DNA of 64,000 nt from Deinococcus piscis (GCF_014653275.1 NZ_BNAL01000003.1:80235-144234), one strand, 5' to 3'; positions 1 through 10,813 are shown, counted from the first letter of the stretch. Program-made: numbers and translations. The notes: generated from the letters alone by a model not told the origin.

Positions 1-606
1 CCCGGCCTCACGCTCCTCCTGGCTCAACTGGGCTTTTTGGGCCACCAGCGTGCCACCCAGTTTCAGCAGTGGCAGCGCCAGCTCTGCCAGAACCGGTAAT
101 GCGGCGACTGCCCGTGTCACCACCACATCATAGCGGCCTCGGTGCTCTGGGTCGCGCCCGATTTCCTCTGCGCGTCCCGCCAGGCCGGTGACGGGTAAGC
201 CCAGCTCCTCGGCTGTCCGTGCCACGAAAGCCACCTTTTTGGCGGTGGCGTCTAGGGCTGTGATGCGCAGCTGAGGTCTTACGATGGCCAGGGGCAAGGC
301 GGGAAAGCCCGCGCCAGTTCCCAGGTCTAGCACACTGGCTCCAGCAGGCCAGTCTCCGGCAGCGAGGCAGCCCAACGAGTCAACGAAGTGCTTGAGGACA
401 ATATCGCGTTCATCGTGCAGGGCAGTAAGGTTCATTTGGGCCGAGCCTGCCAGCAGGCGGCGGTAAAGCTGCGCGAACGCTTCTTGCTGGGAGTCGGACA
501 GCGCGACACCTGCTTCTTCAGCCGCTTGGCGCAGGAGGGCGCGGCCCGCTTCAGAAAGGGTGCCAGGCGGCGCAGATGGGGGAGACTCGGGGCCAGCAGA
601 CATCAT
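1..606 (-). CDS. rsmG: 16S rRNA (guanine-N7)-methyltransferase RsmG, C-terminus cut by window edge
   Basis: RsmG (GidB) methylates G527 of 16S rRNA using S-adenosylmethionine. The visible 202 residues carry the SAM-binding stretch [17 protein letters not shown] and the downstream [15 protein letters not shown] segment typical of the family; the C-terminal part lies beyond base 1. Two ATG codons are adjacent (604-606 and 601-603). I chose 606 because a TATACT -10 element (614-619) ends 7 nt before it, the leaderless spacing seen throughout the window. It lies 3' of mnmG on the same strand, the classical gidA-gidB order, with parS-like sites in the gap. By analogy parA and parB would be expected beyond the left edge (inference). 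Confidence 0.93.
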   Translation of the reverse strand, partial: MMSAGPESPPSAPPGTLSEAGRALLRQAAEEAGVALSDSQQEAFAQLYRRLLAGSAQMNLTALHDERDIVLKHFVDSLGCLAAGDWPAGASVLDLGTGAGFPALPLAIVRPQLRITALDATAKKVAFVARTAEELGLPVTGLAGRAEEIGRDPEHRGRYDVVVTRAVAALPVLAELALPLLKLGGTLVAQKAQLSQEEREAG

Positions 607-641
607 TCTTGGAAGTATAGCGGGCGGCGAACACTTCGCCT

Positions 642-657
642 TGTTTCACATGAAACA
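642..657. promoter_or_regulatory. parS-like centromere site 1
   Basis: TGTTTCACATGAAACA is a near-perfect 16-bp palindrome that differs by one central base from the widespread bacterial parS consensus TGTTTCACGTGAAACA. It lies between mnmG and rsmG. ParB would bind here to load the segregation complex. The identification is by match to the consensus and by location. Confidence 0.8.
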
Positions 658-678
658 TTTTGCCGACAAGATGTCCCA

Positions 679-694
679 TGTTTCATGTGAAACA
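679..694. promoter_or_regulatory. parS-like centromere site 2
   Basis: TGTTTCATGTGAAACA is the reverse complement of site 1 and starts 37 bp after it, so the pair forms an inverted duplicate. Both sit downstream of the mnmG stop and upstream of the rsmG promoter. Confidence 0.8.
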
Positions 695-702
695 AAATCC
701 TG

Positions 703-2523
703 TCACCTGTCCCGCTTACTGGACCCTACCCCTTGGCGCTGCTTGAGATGGACCAGCAGGGCGCTGATATCAGCGTGCCGGACCCCTTGGATTCGGCTGG
801 CCTGTTCAACTGTGGTGGGCGCATGTTTGAGCAACTTCTCACGTCCCTCCAGTGAGAGGGAGGGCACCGCACCAAAGTCCACCTCCCGCAGGCTTAGGCG
901 TCCGGCTTTGGCTTCAGCGTCCAACTGGCGGCGGGCACGCTCCAGGTAGCCAGCGTACTTGACTCGGATTTCCACCGCTTCCTTTTCCTCACGGCTCAGG
1001 TCATGGAGGGGCACCACCTGAGCTTCAAGGTCTGCCAAAGAGACTTCGGGTCGCCGCAGGTGAACCTCGGCGGGCTTGCCTTCCAGTTTGTGTCGGGCCA
1101 GAGCCTGCATCCCGGCTTCCACACGGCGGTATTTGGCCTGCACGGCGTCCAGGCGGTCCTGGCCCACCAGGCCCAGCTCGCAGCCCAGCGGGGTAAGGCG
1201 CTCGTCGGCATTGTCCTGGCGCACCAGCAGGCGGTGTTCTACCCGGCTGGTCATCATGCGGAAGGGTTCATCACAGCCCTTGAGGATCAGGTCGTCCAGC
1301 AGCACCCCCAAGTAGCCGTCAGCGCGGCTGAAGGTGTGTTCGGGCAAGTCGGCGGCGCGGCGTGCAGCGGCGGTGCCAGCCACCAGTCCCTGCATGGCCG
1401 CTTCTTCATAGCCACTGGTGCCGTTGAGCTGCCCAGCTGTATACACCCCAGGTAGATGCCGTGATTCCAGGTTCATGGTCAGCCCAGTGGAGTCCACCAC
1501 GTCGTACTCCACTGCGTAGGCATAGCGCTGAATCACAGCCCGCTCAAAGCCTGGCAGGGTGCGGACCAGGGTGTCCTGCAACTCTGGTGGCAAGCTGGAG
1601 GAAAAACCTTGCAGATACACCTCGCTGGTTTCCAGGCCTTCAGGCTCCACGAACAGCAGATGGCGGTCATGGTGGGCAAAACGCATGATTTTGTCTTCAA
1701 TGCTGGGGCAGTAGCGAGCGCCAGTGGCGTCAATGTCACCTGCATACATGGCCGAGTTGCCGATGTTCTCGGCGACCAGCTGGTGGGTCAGCGGCGTGGT
1801 GTGGGTTTGCCAGGTGGGGGAGACTTCAGCCTGCGGCCCAGGAGTGCCGGTAAAGCTGCGGGCTGGCCGGTCTGCCGGAATCAGAGTCAGGTCTTCAAAG
1901 CGTACCGAGTCGGCCCGGACCCGTGGTGGGGTGCCCGTCTTGAACCGCTTGAGGCTGTGTCCGGCGCGCTCCAGCGCTCCGCTCAGGTAGCGAGAAGGTG
2001 GCTCGCCCTGTCTTCCCTCGTGGCGCGATTGCCGGCCATACCAGGTCACGCCGCGCATAAAGGTGCCCGCCGCAATGACCACACTGCGGCCCCAGAAACG
2101 GCGTCCGTCCGTGGTGATAACCCACCAGCCTCCTTGACCATCACTTTCCAGGTCAGCCGCTTCTCCGCGTAGGATGTCCAGTTCTGGTACGCCCAGTAGA
2201 GCGTCCTGGGCGGCGGTGGCATACAGGTCGCGCTCGTTTTGCACCCGCAGAGACTGTACTGCTGGGCCCTTGCTGGCGTTCAACACCCGCGTGTGAATCG
2301 CTGTTTGGTCGGCCAACGCAGGCATCAGGCCGCCCAGGGCCTGCAATTCAAAGACCAGCTGGCTTTTGCCTGGGCCACCCACTGACGGATTGCACGGCAT
2401 CCGGCCAATGGTGGCAGGGTTGCCGACCAGCATGGCCGCCCGGCCAAATTTTGCGGCAGCCCAGGCGGCTTCGATTCCCGCGTGGCCGCCGCCGATCACT
2501 ATGACGTTCCAGCGGTTGTTCAT
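703..2523 (-). CDS. mnmG: tRNA uridine-5-carboxymethylaminomethyl modification enzyme MnmG (GidA)
   Basis: MnmG, with MnmE, installs the cmnm5 group on U34 of certain tRNAs. The 606-residue product starts [20 protein letters not shown], an FAD-binding dinucleotide fold. It contains the family signatures [14 protein letters not shown] and GTPPRV, the [16 protein letters not shown] segment, and the C-terminal helical domain with [11 protein letters not shown] longer frame reaches 2652, but I place the start at ATG 2521-2523 because TAAGCT (2531-2536) lies exactly 7 nt upstream, the leaderless pattern, and because the family begins just before the FAD fold. The length is normal. Confidence 0.96.
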   Translation of the reverse strand: MNNRWNVIVIGGGHAGIEAAWAAAKFGRAAMLVGNPATIGRMPCNPSVGGPGKSQLVFELQALGGLMPALADQTAIHTRVLNASKGPAVQSLRVQNERDLYATAAQDALLGVPELDILRGEAADLESDGQGGWWVITTDGRRFWGRSVVIAAGTFMRGVTWYGRQSRHEGRQGEPPSRYLSGALERAGHSLKRFKTGTPPRVRADSVRFEDLTLIPADRPARSFTGTPGPQAEVSPTWQTHTTPLTHQLVAENIGNSAMYAGDIDATGARYCPSIEDKIMRFAHHDRHLLFVEPEGLETSEVYLQGFSSSLPPELQDTLVRTLPGFERAVIQRYAYAVEYDVVDSTGLTMNLESRHLPGVYTAGQLNGTSGYEEAAMQGLVAGTAAARRAADLPEHTFSRADGYLGVLLDDLILKGCDEPFRMMTSRVEHRLLVRQDNADERLTPLGCELGLVGQDRLDAVQAKYRRVEAGMQALARHKLEGKPAEVHLRRPEVSLADLEAQVVPLHDLSREEKEAVEIRVKYAGYLERARRQLDAEAKAGRLSLREVDFGAVPSLSLEGREKLLKHAPTTVEQASRIQGVRHADISALLVHLKQRQGVGSSKRDR

Positions 2524-2754
2524 GCTTGCCAGCTTAGCTGCTGCGCAGGCGGTCCATTGTGTGCTAATGGGCGCAGTTGCGGTGGTTGAGGTGCCGTGTG
2601 CCCCCCACCCACTGTCATCTGTAAACCCTGCACAGCGGATGAGTACTTCCAAATAGGCCCTGTCCTCAATTCACTTGTCATAGGGCAAGCCAAAACGGCC
2701 AAAAGCTTGTCTGGCACGCTTCCTTGCGCCTTTTGTTCGCTCGCCTGTGCCCCC

Positions 2755-2781
2755 TTGCTGCTGAGCAAATTGGGTTATGAT
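2755..2781 (+). promoter_or_regulatory. possible promoter of the bkd operon
   Basis: TTGCTG (2755-2760) and TATGAT (2776-2781) are separated by 15 bp, slightly short for a sigma-70 promoter. If used, it would give a leader of roughly 115 nt before the E1 alpha start, and that leader holds two hairpins. Confidence 0.35.
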
Positions 2782-2823
2782 GACAGCGCACATCAACCCA
2801 CAATTCATCTCTGCTGCCCCGCT

Positions 2824-2875
2824 CTGGGTTCTCCCAGCCAGCGGCACCGCCTGCGGGCACTGGTCAGGCGGTTTT
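2824..2875 (+). promoter_or_regulatory. leader hairpins with terminator-like stem before the bkd operon
   Basis: Two stems are visible: CTGGG/CCCAG (2824-2828 with 2833-2837) and ACCGCCTG/CAGGCGGT (2846-2853 with 2865-2872), the second followed by TTTT. The second looks like an intrinsic terminator 20 nt upstream of the AGGAGG ribosome site, so attenuation is possible. No known riboswitch class was recognised. Confidence 0.4.
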
Positions 2876-2904
2876 GCACCGGCAGACGTTCAGGAGGCCA
2901 AGTC

Positions 2905-4014
2905 ATGAAGATTCAACCGTTCACTGCGGAACCCATTCGCTGGGTGTCTGAGCAGGGCGAACCACTCCAGCCCCTGCCGGAGCGCTACACCCCCGACTTT
3001 CTGCGGGGGCTGTACCGCGATATGTTCCGCGCCCGCGAGTTTGACCGCAAGTTGATTACCCTGCTGCGCCAGGGCCGCACCAGCTTTTACGCGCAGGCCC
3101 ACGGGATGGAGGCCACCCAGGTGGGCTTGGCCCGTGCCTGCCGCGCCGGGCATGACTGGTGGTGGCTGTATTACCGCGACCATCCCATCATGCTGACGCT
3201 GGGCGTGCCAATGCTTCAGCTGATCAGCCAGATTATGGGCACCAGCACCGATGTCTGTAAGGGCCGCCAGATGCCCCATCACTTCAGCGCGCCCAGCCAC
3301 AATGTCGTTTCGATCAGCTCCAGCATCGCCTCGCAGGTGCCACCCGCCACCGGCACCGCAATGGCCCAGAAGTACCTGGGCACCGATGAAATTACCATCT
3401 GCACCTTTGGAGATGGGGCCACCAGTGAGGGGGATTGGCACGCTGGAATCAACATGGCCGCCGTGAAGCGTGCGCCGGTCATGTTTGTCTGTGAGAACAA
3501 CCAGTGGGCCATTTCGACGGGCGTGGCAGACCAGACGGCCAGTGAGACCATTCATATCAAAGCCCGTGCCTACGGCATGCCCGGCTACTACGTGGACGGC
3601 AACGATGTGGTCGCCGTGCTGGAAGTGATGAGCGCTGTGGCTGAGCGGGTTCGCAGCGGTGAAGGCCCCGCCATCGTAGAGGCCCTGACCTACCGGGTGG
3701 GCTCGCACTCCAACGCCGACGCTGACGCTGAGAAGCATTACCGCACCCGTGAAGAAGTAGAGGAGTGGACCAGCCGCGATCCTCTGGACCGGATAGAGAA
3801 GTTGCTCGCGCACCTGGGAAGCCCCGTGACTGCCGAAGAAAAAGAAGCACTGGCCCAGGAAGTGAACGCCGAAGTGAGCGCCGCCATCGAGGAAGCGGCG
3901 GCCAGCGGCACGCCCAGTTGGGACGTGATGTTCCACGATATCTATGCCGAGCAGCCCCCGCACCTGGCCGAGCAGGAGGCTTACGTGCGGGCCGAACAGG
4001 AGGTAGGCGCATGA
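2905..4014 (+). CDS. bkdA1: branched-chain 2-oxoacid dehydrogenase E1 alpha subunit
   Basis: Thiamine-diphosphate-dependent decarboxylase subunit (369 aa) of a 2-oxoacid dehydrogenase complex. The ThDP/Mg motif runs from GDG at about residue 169 to NN at about 198. The [15 protein letters not shown] stretch near residue 56 and GSHSNADAD near the phosphorylation-loop region resemble BCKDH rather than pyruvate dehydrogenase E1 alpha. ATG 2905 has AGGAGG 8 nt upstream. The stop overlaps the E1 beta start (ATGA at 4011-4014), so the subunits are translationally coupled. Substrate choice (branched-chain versus pyruvate) is inferred from sequence flavour and the split alpha/beta arrangement. Confidence 0.9.
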   Translation: MKIQPFTAEPIRWVSEQGEPLQPLPERYTPDFLRGLYRDMFRAREFDRKLITLLRQGRTSFYAQAHGMEATQVGLARACRAGHDWWWLYYRDHPIMLTLGVPMLQLISQIMGTSTDVCKGRQMPHHFSAPSHNVVSISSSIASQVPPATGTAMAQKYLGTDEITICTFGDGATSEGDWHAGINMAAVKRAPVMFVCENNQWAISTGVADQTASETIHIKARAYGMPGYYVDGNDVVAVLEVMSAVAERVRSGEGPAIVEALTYRVGSHSNADADAEKHYRTREEVEEWTSRDPLDRIEKLLAHLGSPVTAEEKEALAQEVNAEVSAAIEEAAASGTPSWDVMFHDIYAEQPPHLAEQEAYVRAEQEVGA

Positions 4015-5039
4015 GCCTGATTGCAGAGGAGCAGATGGCTCGCAGCCCAGAGGTGAGCGGTGAAACCCGCACCATCAACCTGATTACAGCTGTGACCGAA
4101 GCGCTGGACGAGGAACTCACCCGTGACGAGCGCGTGGTGGTGTTTGGCGAAGACGTGGGCCCACGTGGCGGCGTCTTTATGGCCACGGCGGGCCTGACCG
4201 CCAAGCACGGCGAGCACCGCGTATTCAATACGCCACTATCCGAAGCGGCCATCGTAGGAGCGGCTGTGGGGATGGCGGTTCGTGGCATGCGCCCGGTCGC
4301 AGAAATCCAGTTCGCTGACTATATGGGCCCAGCCTTTGACCAGATTCTGTCGCAGGCGGCCAAAATGCGCTACCGTTCCGGCGGCAACGACACGGCCCCG
4401 CTGGTGATCCGCACGCCTTCGGGTGGGGGCGTCAAGGGCGGGCACCACCACAGCCAGAGCCCCGAAAGCTACTACGTCCACATGGCGGGTGTGCAGGTCG
4501 TGATGCCCAGCACCCCTTACGATGCCAAGGGCCTGCTCAAATCGGCCCTGCGCGGCGAGGACCCCGTAATTTTCTTTGAGCCCAAGCGGCTGTACCGCGC
4601 GGCCAAAGGTGAGGTGCCAGTTCAGGACTACACTGTGCCCATCGGCAAGGCGGCGCTGCGCCGTGAGGGGAGTGACCTGACCCTGATTGGATACGGCGGC
4701 GTGATGCCTGACGTGCTGGACGCTGCGCAGGCCCTGGCTGCCGAGGGTGTGCAGGCCGAAGTGCTGGACCTGCGCTCGCTGATGCCCTGGGACAAGGAAG
4801 CGGTGCTCAGCAGTGTCGCCAAGACAGGCCGGGCCGTGCTGGTCAGCGAGGCGCCACGCACCGCCAACTTTATGGGCGAGGTCGCTTACTCGATTCAGGA
4901 GGCCCTGTTCGACTCTTTGCTGGCCCCCGTGTTGCAGGTGGCTGGCTTTGACATGCCTTATCCCTATGTGCAGGACAAGATTTATCTGCCGAGCGGCAAC
5001 CGTATTGCGGCGGCCTGCGTGCGGGCGCTGAACTACTGA
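4011..5039 (+). CDS. bkdA2: branched-chain 2-oxoacid dehydrogenase E1 beta subunit
   Basis: Transketolase-like beta subunit (342 aa) that completes the E1 heterotetramer. Family hallmarks visible are [50 protein letters not shown] and the C-terminal transketolase domain [13 protein letters not shown]. The start overlaps the E1 alpha stop by 4 nt; a second ATG at 4035 is possible, but the coupled start fits better. The product ends in [14 protein letters not shown], as in other E1 beta chains. E2 follows after a 158-nt gap. Confidence 0.92.
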   Translation: MSLIAEEQMARSPEVSGETRTINLITAVTEALDEELTRDERVVVFGEDVGPRGGVFMATAGLTAKHGEHRVFNTPLSEAAIVGAAVGMAVRGMRPVAEIQFADYMGPAFDQILSQAAKMRYRSGGNDTAPLVIRTPSGGGVKGGHHHSQSPESYYVHMAGVQVVMPSTPYDAKGLLKSALRGEDPVIFFEPKRLYRAAKGEVPVQDYTVPIGKAALRREGSDLTLIGYGGVMPDVLDAAQALAAEGVQAEVLDLRSLMPWDKEAVLSSVAKTGRAVLVSEAPRTANFMGEVAYSIQEALFDSLLAPVLQVAGFDMPYPYVQDKIYLPSGNRIAAACVRALNY

Positions 5040-5197
5040 CCGTGGCCTGAGCTGCGGCGTGGTCAGGGCCCAGGAGCCCGGCTCGCCCCAGCGGACCCGG
5101 CTAAGTTTGCTGGCTTGGCCTTCAATAACTCCAATCAACCCCAGGCAACTCCAAAGAGTTCTGTTGCTAACCCCAAGTATGTGCACCGAGGTGACTG

Positions 5198-6664
5198 ATG
5201 AAAGAAGTGCTGCTTCCCGAACTGGCCGAAAGCGTGGTCGAAGGCGAAATTCTCAAGTGGATGGTGGCGGAGGGGGACAGCGTCGCTGCTGAGCAACCCC
5301 TGTGCGAAGTAATGACCGACAAGGTCACGGTGGAGCTGCCGAGTCCTTTTGCGGGCACAGTGGCCCGCTTGCTGGTCAAAGAAGGCGATGTGGTGGCGGT
5401 TCACGCGCCTATCCTGCTGCTGGATGAAACGGGCGGCGCGGCCAGCAGTGCGGCGTCTGGAAGTGGCGTGAGCGGCGGTCAGACGCCCAGCCCCGAGCAG
5501 GCCATCCAGGGAACGGGCGAGAATCCGCGCACCGAGGGCGTCCAGCTGCCCCCGCAGGCCGAAGAGGAGCGCTCTATCGTTGAGGCGGGTCACATCGCCA
5601 AGGACGACGATTCCACCAGTCTATTCAAGGCGTTCGAGACAGGCGGCGCTGTGAAGGTGCAGGGCCTGAACCGGGGAGCAGCGGCCCCCGCCCAGGCTGC
5701 TCAGGAAGCTGGAGGCCCTGCGGCCCGCGCTGATGGCCGGGTTCTGGCAGTCCCTGCCGCCCGGCAACTGGCCCGCGAGATGGGCATTGACCTGAAGGAC
5801 GTGCGGGGCAGCGGACCCAATGGCCGAATCCGCATTGCTGATGTGGCGCAGCACATCAAAGCCCAGGCTCCAGCGGCTGCGGGCAGCGCCCCGGCTGGCG
5901 GTCAGGGTGGCCTGCCGGTGGCTCCTGTGCAGTACCGCACGCCCAAGGGCTACGAGCACCTCGAAGAGCGCGTGCCGCTGCGGGGCATGCGGCGCGCCAT
6001 CTCCAACCAGATGCTTGCCAGCCACCTGTACACCGTGCGGACCCTGACCGTAGACGAGATCAACATGACCCGGCTGGTGCAGTTCCGTGACCGCGTGAAG
6101 GGTGAAGCGGCGGCGGCAGGCGTCAAAATCAGCTATCTGCCGTTTATTTTTAAGGCGGTGGCGGCGGCACTCAAGAAATACCCCAGCCTCAACACGTCCT
6201 TTGACGAGGCGACCCAGGAAATCGTGCAGAAGCGCTACTACAACATGGGCATGGCCGTCGCCACCGATGCCGGTCTGACCGTGCCGGTGCTGCGTGATGT
6301 GGACAAGAAGTCGGTCTACGAGCTGGCCCGCGAGGTGGTGGACCTGGCTGCCCGCGCCCAGGAAGGCCGCCTGAAGAGCGACGAGCTGACCGGCAGCACC
6401 TTTGCCATCACCAACATCGGCTCCATCGGGGCGCTGTTTTCCTTCCCGATCATCAACGTGCCTGACGCGGCCATTTTGGGCATTCACTCCATCCAGAAAC
6501 GGCCTATCGTGAATGACCAGGACGAAATCGAGATCGCCCACATGATGTATATCTCGCTGTCGTTCGATCACCGTCTGGTTGACGGTGCAGAGGCGGCCCG
6601 CTTCTGCAAGGAAGTGATTCGCCTGCTGGAGAATCCTGACCGCCTGATGCTCGAAGCCATGTGA
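5198..6664 (+). CDS. bkdB: dihydrolipoamide acyltransferase E2 of branched-chain 2-oxoacid dehydrogenase
   Basis: E2 core (488 aa) with one N-terminal lipoyl domain ([11 protein letters not shown], lipoyl-lysine near residue 42), an Ala/Pro-rich linker, an E3-binding domain at about 182-215 ([21 protein letters not shown]), and a C-terminal catalytic domain with DHRLVDG near residue 459. The ATG has GAGGTGA just upstream (5189-5195). The E3 gene (lpd) is not in the window and must be supplied from elsewhere. The E1 beta-E2 gap lacks an obvious terminator, so a single operon is likely. Confidence 0.93.
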   Translation: MKEVLLPELAESVVEGEILKWMVAEGDSVAAEQPLCEVMTDKVTVELPSPFAGTVARLLVKEGDVVAVHAPILLLDETGGAASSAASGSGVSGGQTPSPEQAIQGTGENPRTEGVQLPPQAEEERSIVEAGHIAKDDDSTSLFKAFETGGAVKVQGLNRGAAAPAQAAQEAGGPAARADGRVLAVPAARQLAREMGIDLKDVRGSGPNGRIRIADVAQHIKAQAPAAAGSAPAGGQGGLPVAPVQYRTPKGYEHLEERVPLRGMRRAISNQMLASHLYTVRTLTVDEINMTRLVQFRDRVKGEAAAAGVKISYLPFIFKAVAAALKKYPSLNTSFDEATQEIVQKRYYNMGMAVATDAGLTVPVLRDVDKKSVYELAREVVDLAARAQEGRLKSDELTGSTFAITNIGSIGALFSFPIINVPDAAILGIHSIQKRPIVNDQDEIEIAHMMYISLSFDHRLVDGAEAARFCKEVIRLLENPDRLMLEAM

Positions 6665-6677
6665 CCCTTGAAGGCTT

Positions 6678-6712
6678 ACGCCGCGCCGGGGAGCTGCTTC
6701 CCGGCGCGGCGT
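6678..6712. terminator. strong hairpin after bkdB
   Basis: A perfect 13-bp GC-rich inverted repeat (6678-6690 with 6700-6712) lies 13 nt past the E2 stop. It has no T-run, so it would act as a factor-assisted terminator or 3' stabilising hairpin. Confidence 0.6.
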
Positions 6713-6904
6713 GCATTCGGCCTGGACGTGCCCAGCGCTTTCTTCAGCCCAGCTGAAGGTTGCAGGGGGCTGGGTCACGTCGGCGTCAGCTTGACTGCTT
6801 ATGCTGGGAGGACTGAAGGGGCAGTCCGCTGTGGGCTGCAAGAAGTCAAAGCGCTCACCTGCTGCACGGAGACATCAGGCTGCCGTGCAGAAATGGAGAA
6901 CAAA

Positions 6905-7288
6905 ATGAACAAGAAAATTGCTGGAAGCTGGTTGAAGGGGGCCGTGGCCCTGCTGGCCCTTTCTGGCCTGGGTGCGCCAGTCAGCGCCCTGAGTATGATG
7001 GTCTGGGATCAGGGCATGGAAACCAAGTTGGCTTATGGCGAGTTGGAAGGCGGCGTGATGCGCGGGCGAGTCATCAGCGACGCTACGGGCCGCGTGGTCG
7101 TCCTGTTTTCGCGCAGCGATGTGGAGCGCGGACGCGCGCAGTATTCGGGCCTGCGGGCACGCTACGAGGGCGAACTGCGCGGGGGGCAGGTCATGATCCG
7201 GGTGCCCAGCGGCTTGCAGTCCCTAGAGCAGTTCCTGGCAGCCTATAAACTGAAGGTCGAACTCACCGAGATTCCAGGAGGAAGATAA
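6905..7288 (+). CDS. small secreted protein upstream of a two-component system
   Basis: 127-aa product with an N-terminal signal peptide (lysines, then GAVALLALSGLGAPVSA, with likely cleavage after VSA). The mature part is about 100 residues with no cysteines and no recognised domain. ATG 6905 is preferred over 6893 because GGAGA sits 5-9 nt before it. The stop (7286-7288) abuts the response regulator ATG with AGGAGGA inside its last codons, so it is clearly co-translated with the two-component genes. A periplasmic ligand or accessory role for the kinase is inference only. Confidence 0.75.
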   Translation: MNKKIAGSWLKGAVALLALSGLGAPVSALSMMVWDQGMETKLAYGELEGGVMRGRVISDATGRVVVLFSRSDVERGRAQYSGLRARYEGELRGGQVMIRVPSGLQSLEQFLAAYKLKVELTEIPGGR

Positions 7289-7948
7289 ATGCTGCCGCAA
7301 TTGCTGCTGGTCGAAGACGATCCCCATCTGGGGCCCTTGCTGCGTGACTACCTGAACGCGGATTATCAGGTTCACCACTCGGCTACGCTGCGCGCCGCCG
7401 AGGACTGGTTGGGCACCCATGCCCCGCAGCTGATCTTGCTGGACCTGAATCTGCCTGACGGGGACGGACTTGATCTGGTGGCGCGCCTGCGGCAGTATTC
7501 TTCGACGCCGGTGCTTGTGCTTTCGGCCCGCTCTGACGTGCAGCAGCGGGTGGCGGGCCTGAATGCTGGCGCTGACGATTACCTCACCAAGCCGTTTGCC
7601 ATGCCGGAGCTGGAAGCCCGCATCACAGCGCTGCTGCGGCGCACTGCTTCGGGGGGCGGCGTGAACCTGGGCAACACCAGTCTTTCGACCAGTTCGCTCA
7701 CCATGACGGTTGAAGGCGAGCACATCAACCTGACCGAGCACGAGGCGCGCATTCTGGAACTCATGATGCGGACCCCCGAGCGGGTCTTCAGCCGCGCCGA
7801 TATCGAGTCGCACCTCTACGGCTGGGAGACGCCCAGCTCCAACTCTGTTGAGGTCCGTATCTCGCAGCTGCGCAAAAAGCTGGATGGGGCCGGGTCAGAC
7901 CTGCGCATTCGCACCATCCGCAACGTCGGCTACGTGCTTCAAAGCTAG
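7289..7948 (+). CDS. OmpR/PhoB-type response regulator
   Basis: 219 aa. Receiver domain with acidic pair D10/D11, phospho-acceptor D52 in [11 protein letters not shown] and K101 in [10 protein letters not shown], followed by a winged-helix DNA-binding domain ([36 protein letters not shown]). It starts immediately after the preceding stop and is followed 21 nt later by its kinase. The regulon is not evident; no repeated operator was found nearby. Confidence 0.92.
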   Translation: MLPQLLLVEDDPHLGPLLRDYLNADYQVHHSATLRAAEDWLGTHAPQLILLDLNLPDGDGLDLVARLRQYSSTPVLVLSARSDVQQRVAGLNAGADDYLTKPFAMPELEARITALLRRTASGGGVNLGNTSLSTSSLTMTVEGEHINLTEHEARILELMMRTPERVFSRADIESHLYGWETPSSNSVEVRISQLRKKLDGAGSDLRIRTIRNVGYVLQS

Positions 7949-7969
7949 CGGAGCAGGAGAAGTTCGCCG

Positions 7970-9346
7970 TTGCCTGGGAGTCTATCCACGCTGAGCAGCG
8001 CCAAGGTGGCCTGGCACGAAAGCCTACGCTTCCGCCTGGCGCTCGCTTTTAGTTTGGTCACGTTGGTGCTGGTTACGCTGGTGGGCAGTGCCATGATGTC
8101 TCTGCTGCTAAGCGGCATGGACAGCCAATTTCAGCTGCGGCTGACGGACCGGGCCGATACCCTTTCGCAGCGCCTGAGTGATCCCGCAGCGGGCCTCGGC
8201 GAATCGTTGCCGCCGGTTCAGGGCAGTTTTTTTGCCATTGTGGACCAGGAGGGCACGGTGCTCCAGGTGCCGGACGACCCCACGCTCGCTTACCAGGTAG
8301 GCGAACGCTTTCCTTACCCGCTTGACGGCGACCTGACCATTTCTGGCGTGCCTTTTCGCGGGGCGTCGCGGGAACTGACTGGGTTCTCCGAGGGGCAAAC
8401 CCTGTGGGTGGCGCTGCCCAGCGAACCGTTGACCGACGCCCGTGACGCTGCGGGCCGCGCCCTGTTGCTGGCGATGACCGTAACCCCGTTGCTGACGCTC
8501 CTGCTCGGCTATCTGCTTGGCCAGCGGATGCTGTCACACCTGGGCCGCGCAGCGCTGCTGGCAGACCGGATTGACCCTTCTCACAGCGTGGCGGCCTTGC
8601 CGCTGCCCGCGCGGCGCGATGAGGTTCACCGCCTGATCAGCGCCATCAACCGCCTGCTGGTGCGGATTGATGCCCAGCAGCACCGCGAAAAAGCCCTGCT
8701 GGGCCAGATCGTGCATGAATTGGGCGCCCCGCTGACCGTGCTCAAGGCCACACTGGACCGCGCTGGCGAGCGCACCGGGGACCCCGAAATTCAAAAAGCC
8801 GCCCTGGTGGCCGATGAACTGACTTTTACCACCCAGGACTTGATGCAGCTGGCCCGTGGGGAGCTGGACTTGAAGCTGGCGTGGCACCTGATCGGGGCGG
8901 CCTCCCTGCGAGACCGCCTGGAGCGCCTGGTGCCGGGCACCGACTATACGGGCGACTGGAATGGCATGATTCTGTGCGACCCTGACCGGCTGACGCAGGC
9001 ACTACGCAACCTGCTGGCCAATGCGCGCCGCGCCGCCGGGGCAAGCGGACAGGTAACGCTGAACCTGCGGACAGCTGGGGAACAGCTGCATTTCACCGTG
9101 CGCGACACTGGCCCTGGCCTGCCTGCTGACCTGGGCGAGAGCATCTTTGACCCGTTTGTGAGTGGCAGTGGGTCCAGTGGTCTGGGCCTGAGCGTCAGTC
9201 GGCAGATTGCTGAGCTGCACGGCGGCAACTTGGTGGGGGGCAACAGCGCTGGCGGCGGCGCTGAGTTCTGTCTCAGCATTCCTGCGGTGCTGTTGGACGG
9301 CGAAGGGGACGAGGAAGACTCGGAGCCGGACCCTGAGGAGGCTTAG
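7970..9346 (+). CDS. sensor histidine kinase
   Basis: 458 aa membrane kinase: TM1 at about 22-44, a periplasmic sensor of about 115 residues, TM2 at about 162-185, a HAMP-like linker, and a dimerisation helix with the phospho-acceptor His near 248 in the variant H-box [13 protein letters not shown]. The ATPase domain has [20 protein letters not shown] and [16 protein letters not shown]. Translation appears to start at TTG 7970 with AGGAGA about 9 nt upstream. Ends with an acidic tail ([13 protein letters not shown]). Partner of the regulator at 7289. Confidence 0.9.
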   Translation: MPGSLSTLSSAKVAWHESLRFRLALAFSLVTLVLVTLVGSAMMSLLLSGMDSQFQLRLTDRADTLSQRLSDPAAGLGESLPPVQGSFFAIVDQEGTVLQVPDDPTLAYQVGERFPYPLDGDLTISGVPFRGASRELTGFSEGQTLWVALPSEPLTDARDAAGRALLLAMTVTPLLTLLLGYLLGQRMLSHLGRAALLADRIDPSHSVAALPLPARRDEVHRLISAINRLLVRIDAQQHREKALLGQIVHELGAPLTVLKATLDRAGERTGDPEIQKAALVADELTFTTQDLMQLARGELDLKLAWHLIGAASLRDRLERLVPGTDYTGDWNGMILCDPDRLTQALRNLLANARRAAGASGQVTLNLRTAGEQLHFTVRDTGPGLPADLGESIFDPFVSGSGSSGLGLSVSRQIAELHGGNLVGGNSAGGGAEFCLSIPAVLLDGEGDEEDSEPDPEEA

Positions 9347-9390
9347 GCGCTCCCCTGGAGGCGTGGCCGCTGCTCCCTTATGCTGGATAG

Positions 9391-10509
9391 GTGAGCCTGT
9401 TCGCTCCTGTATCCACCACCCCGCCTGCCGCCGAACTGCTGGCCTTGCTGACCCTGCGCCTGACTCCAGGGCTGGGTCCACGCCGGATTGAGGCACTGCG
9501 GCAGCACTTCGGTTCAGCGCTGGGTGTGCTGGACGCTCCCCGTGAAGCACTGCGTGCCGTGCCTGGGCTAGACAGCCGCAGCGTGGCGGCGCTGGGGACA
9601 GCGGGCCCGCGTGAAGCTGCCGAGCAGGAGCTGGAGAAAGTGGCGGCGGCCCGGGCCCAGGGCAAGGACATCACCCTGCTGGGGCGTGGGCTTCCGGGCT
9701 ATCCGCCGGCACTAGAAGCTCTGGGTGACCCACCCGCCGTGCTGTGGGTGCGTGGACCGCTGCCGGAGCTGCCGCCCACGCCGCCGGCGGTGGGGATTGT
9801 AGGCACCCGCAGTGCCAGCCCGCATGCCCTCAGCCTGACCCGGCAGATTGCCGCTGACCTGGCGGGAGCCGGGCTGGCCGTGGTCAGCGGCCTGGCGCGG
9901 GGCGTGGACACGGCGGCCCACAGCGCTGCCGTAGACACCGGGGGCCTGAGTCTGGGCGTGGTCGGGCACGCGGTGGACCGTGTCTACCCGGCAGAGAACG
10001 TGGACCTGGCCCGCCGCTTGACCCTGGTCAGCGAATACCCGCTGGGCACCGGTCCCAAAGCCCATCATTTCCCGCAGCGCAACCGCCTGATTGCCGCCCT
10101 CTCTGCTGGTGTACTGGTGGTGGAAGGCGAACTGAAATCCGGGTCGCTCATCACGGCCACCCATGCGCTGGAATGTGGGCGTACCGTGTTTGCGGTGCCG
10201 GGCCGCGCCGGTGACCTGCGGGCAGCTGGCCCCCACCGCCTACTGCGCGAAGGTGCCGTCCTGACCGAAACCGCCGCCGACATCCTGACCGAGCTGGGCT
10301 GGGCGGCAGGGGTGGCAGCGTCAGGGCACGCCGCACCTGAGCTGCCCCCCGAGCAGGCCGCCGTGTATGCCGCACTGAGTGAGCCACGCACGCTTGATGA
10401 CCTGTCAGCCCTGACAGGCCTGAGCCTGACCGACCTGCAAACCGCGCTGATGATGCTGCAACTCTCTGGGCTGGCCGAGGACAGCGGCGGGCGCTGGCTG
10501 CGGCGTTAG
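9391..10509 (+). CDS. dprA: DNA-processing protein DprA (natural transformation)
   Basis: 372 aa. DprA protects incoming single-stranded DNA and loads RecA. N-terminal SAM/HhH-like region ([17 protein letters not shown]), the Rossmann-like core with [21 protein letters not shown] and [12 protein letters not shown], then a C-terminal winged-helix domain. GTG 9391 follows TATGCT (9379-9384) by 6 nt, a leaderless start. The stop overlaps the convergent membrane gene by 3 nt. Confidence 0.94.
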   Translation: MSLFAPVSTTPPAAELLALLTLRLTPGLGPRRIEALRQHFGSALGVLDAPREALRAVPGLDSRSVAALGTAGPREAAEQELEKVAAARAQGKDITLLGRGLPGYPPALEALGDPPAVLWVRGPLPELPPTPPAVGIVGTRSASPHALSLTRQIAADLAGAGLAVVSGLARGVDTAAHSAAVDTGGLSLGVVGHAVDRVYPAENVDLARRLTLVSEYPLGTGPKAHHFPQRNRLIAALSAGVLVVEGELKSGSLITATHALECGRTVFAVPGRAGDLRAAGPHRLLREGAVLTETAADILTELGWAAGVAASGHAAPELPPEQAAVYAALSEPRTLDDLSALTGLSLTDLQTALMMLQLSGLAEDSGGRWLRR

Positions 10510-10811
10510 CAGAACATCATAGATGTCAGAAGCAGCAGCAGACTGGACCCCAGCAAAAATGGAGTCAGGACGGGATGAAAGGTTTGGCGGTCAGGAACGC
10601 GCTGGCTGAGCAGGGGAGGGAGGCCGCCCACCAGCAGTAGCGCGGCTGAAAGGTGACGCAGCTTCTCGCAGCTGCGCAGCCAACCGGCCAGCCAGGGGAG
10701 CAGATACAGCTCCAACAGCAGGAGCCCGGCAACCATCAGGCCAGAGGCTACGTATTCAGCAGCGCGGCTGGATGGTGCCCCCGACCCTGTACCGCTTTTG
10801 CTGCCCTCCAC
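10506..10811 (-). CDS. small integral membrane protein
   Basis: 101-aa product (GTG 10809-10811) starting [15 protein letters not shown], with three hydrophobic segments ([22 protein letters not shown], a middle helix with [13 protein letters not shown], and a C-terminal helix rich in Leu). It starts 2 nt after the stop of the DUF2231-like gene, so it is co-translated with it. No family recognised. The 3' end overlaps the dprA stop tail-to-tail. Confidence 0.6.
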   Translation of the reverse strand: MEGSKSGTGSGAPSSRAAEYVASGLMVAGLLLLELYLLPWLAGWLRSCEKLRHLSAALLLVGGLPPLLSQRVPDRQTFHPVLTPFLLGSSLLLLLTSMMFC

Positions 10812-10813
10812 GC

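Noticed and set aside
2824..2907. T-box leader before the bkd operon
   Set aside because: A GGCACCGCC stretch recalls the T-box conserved motif, but the leader is too short and no stem I or specifier loop is visible.
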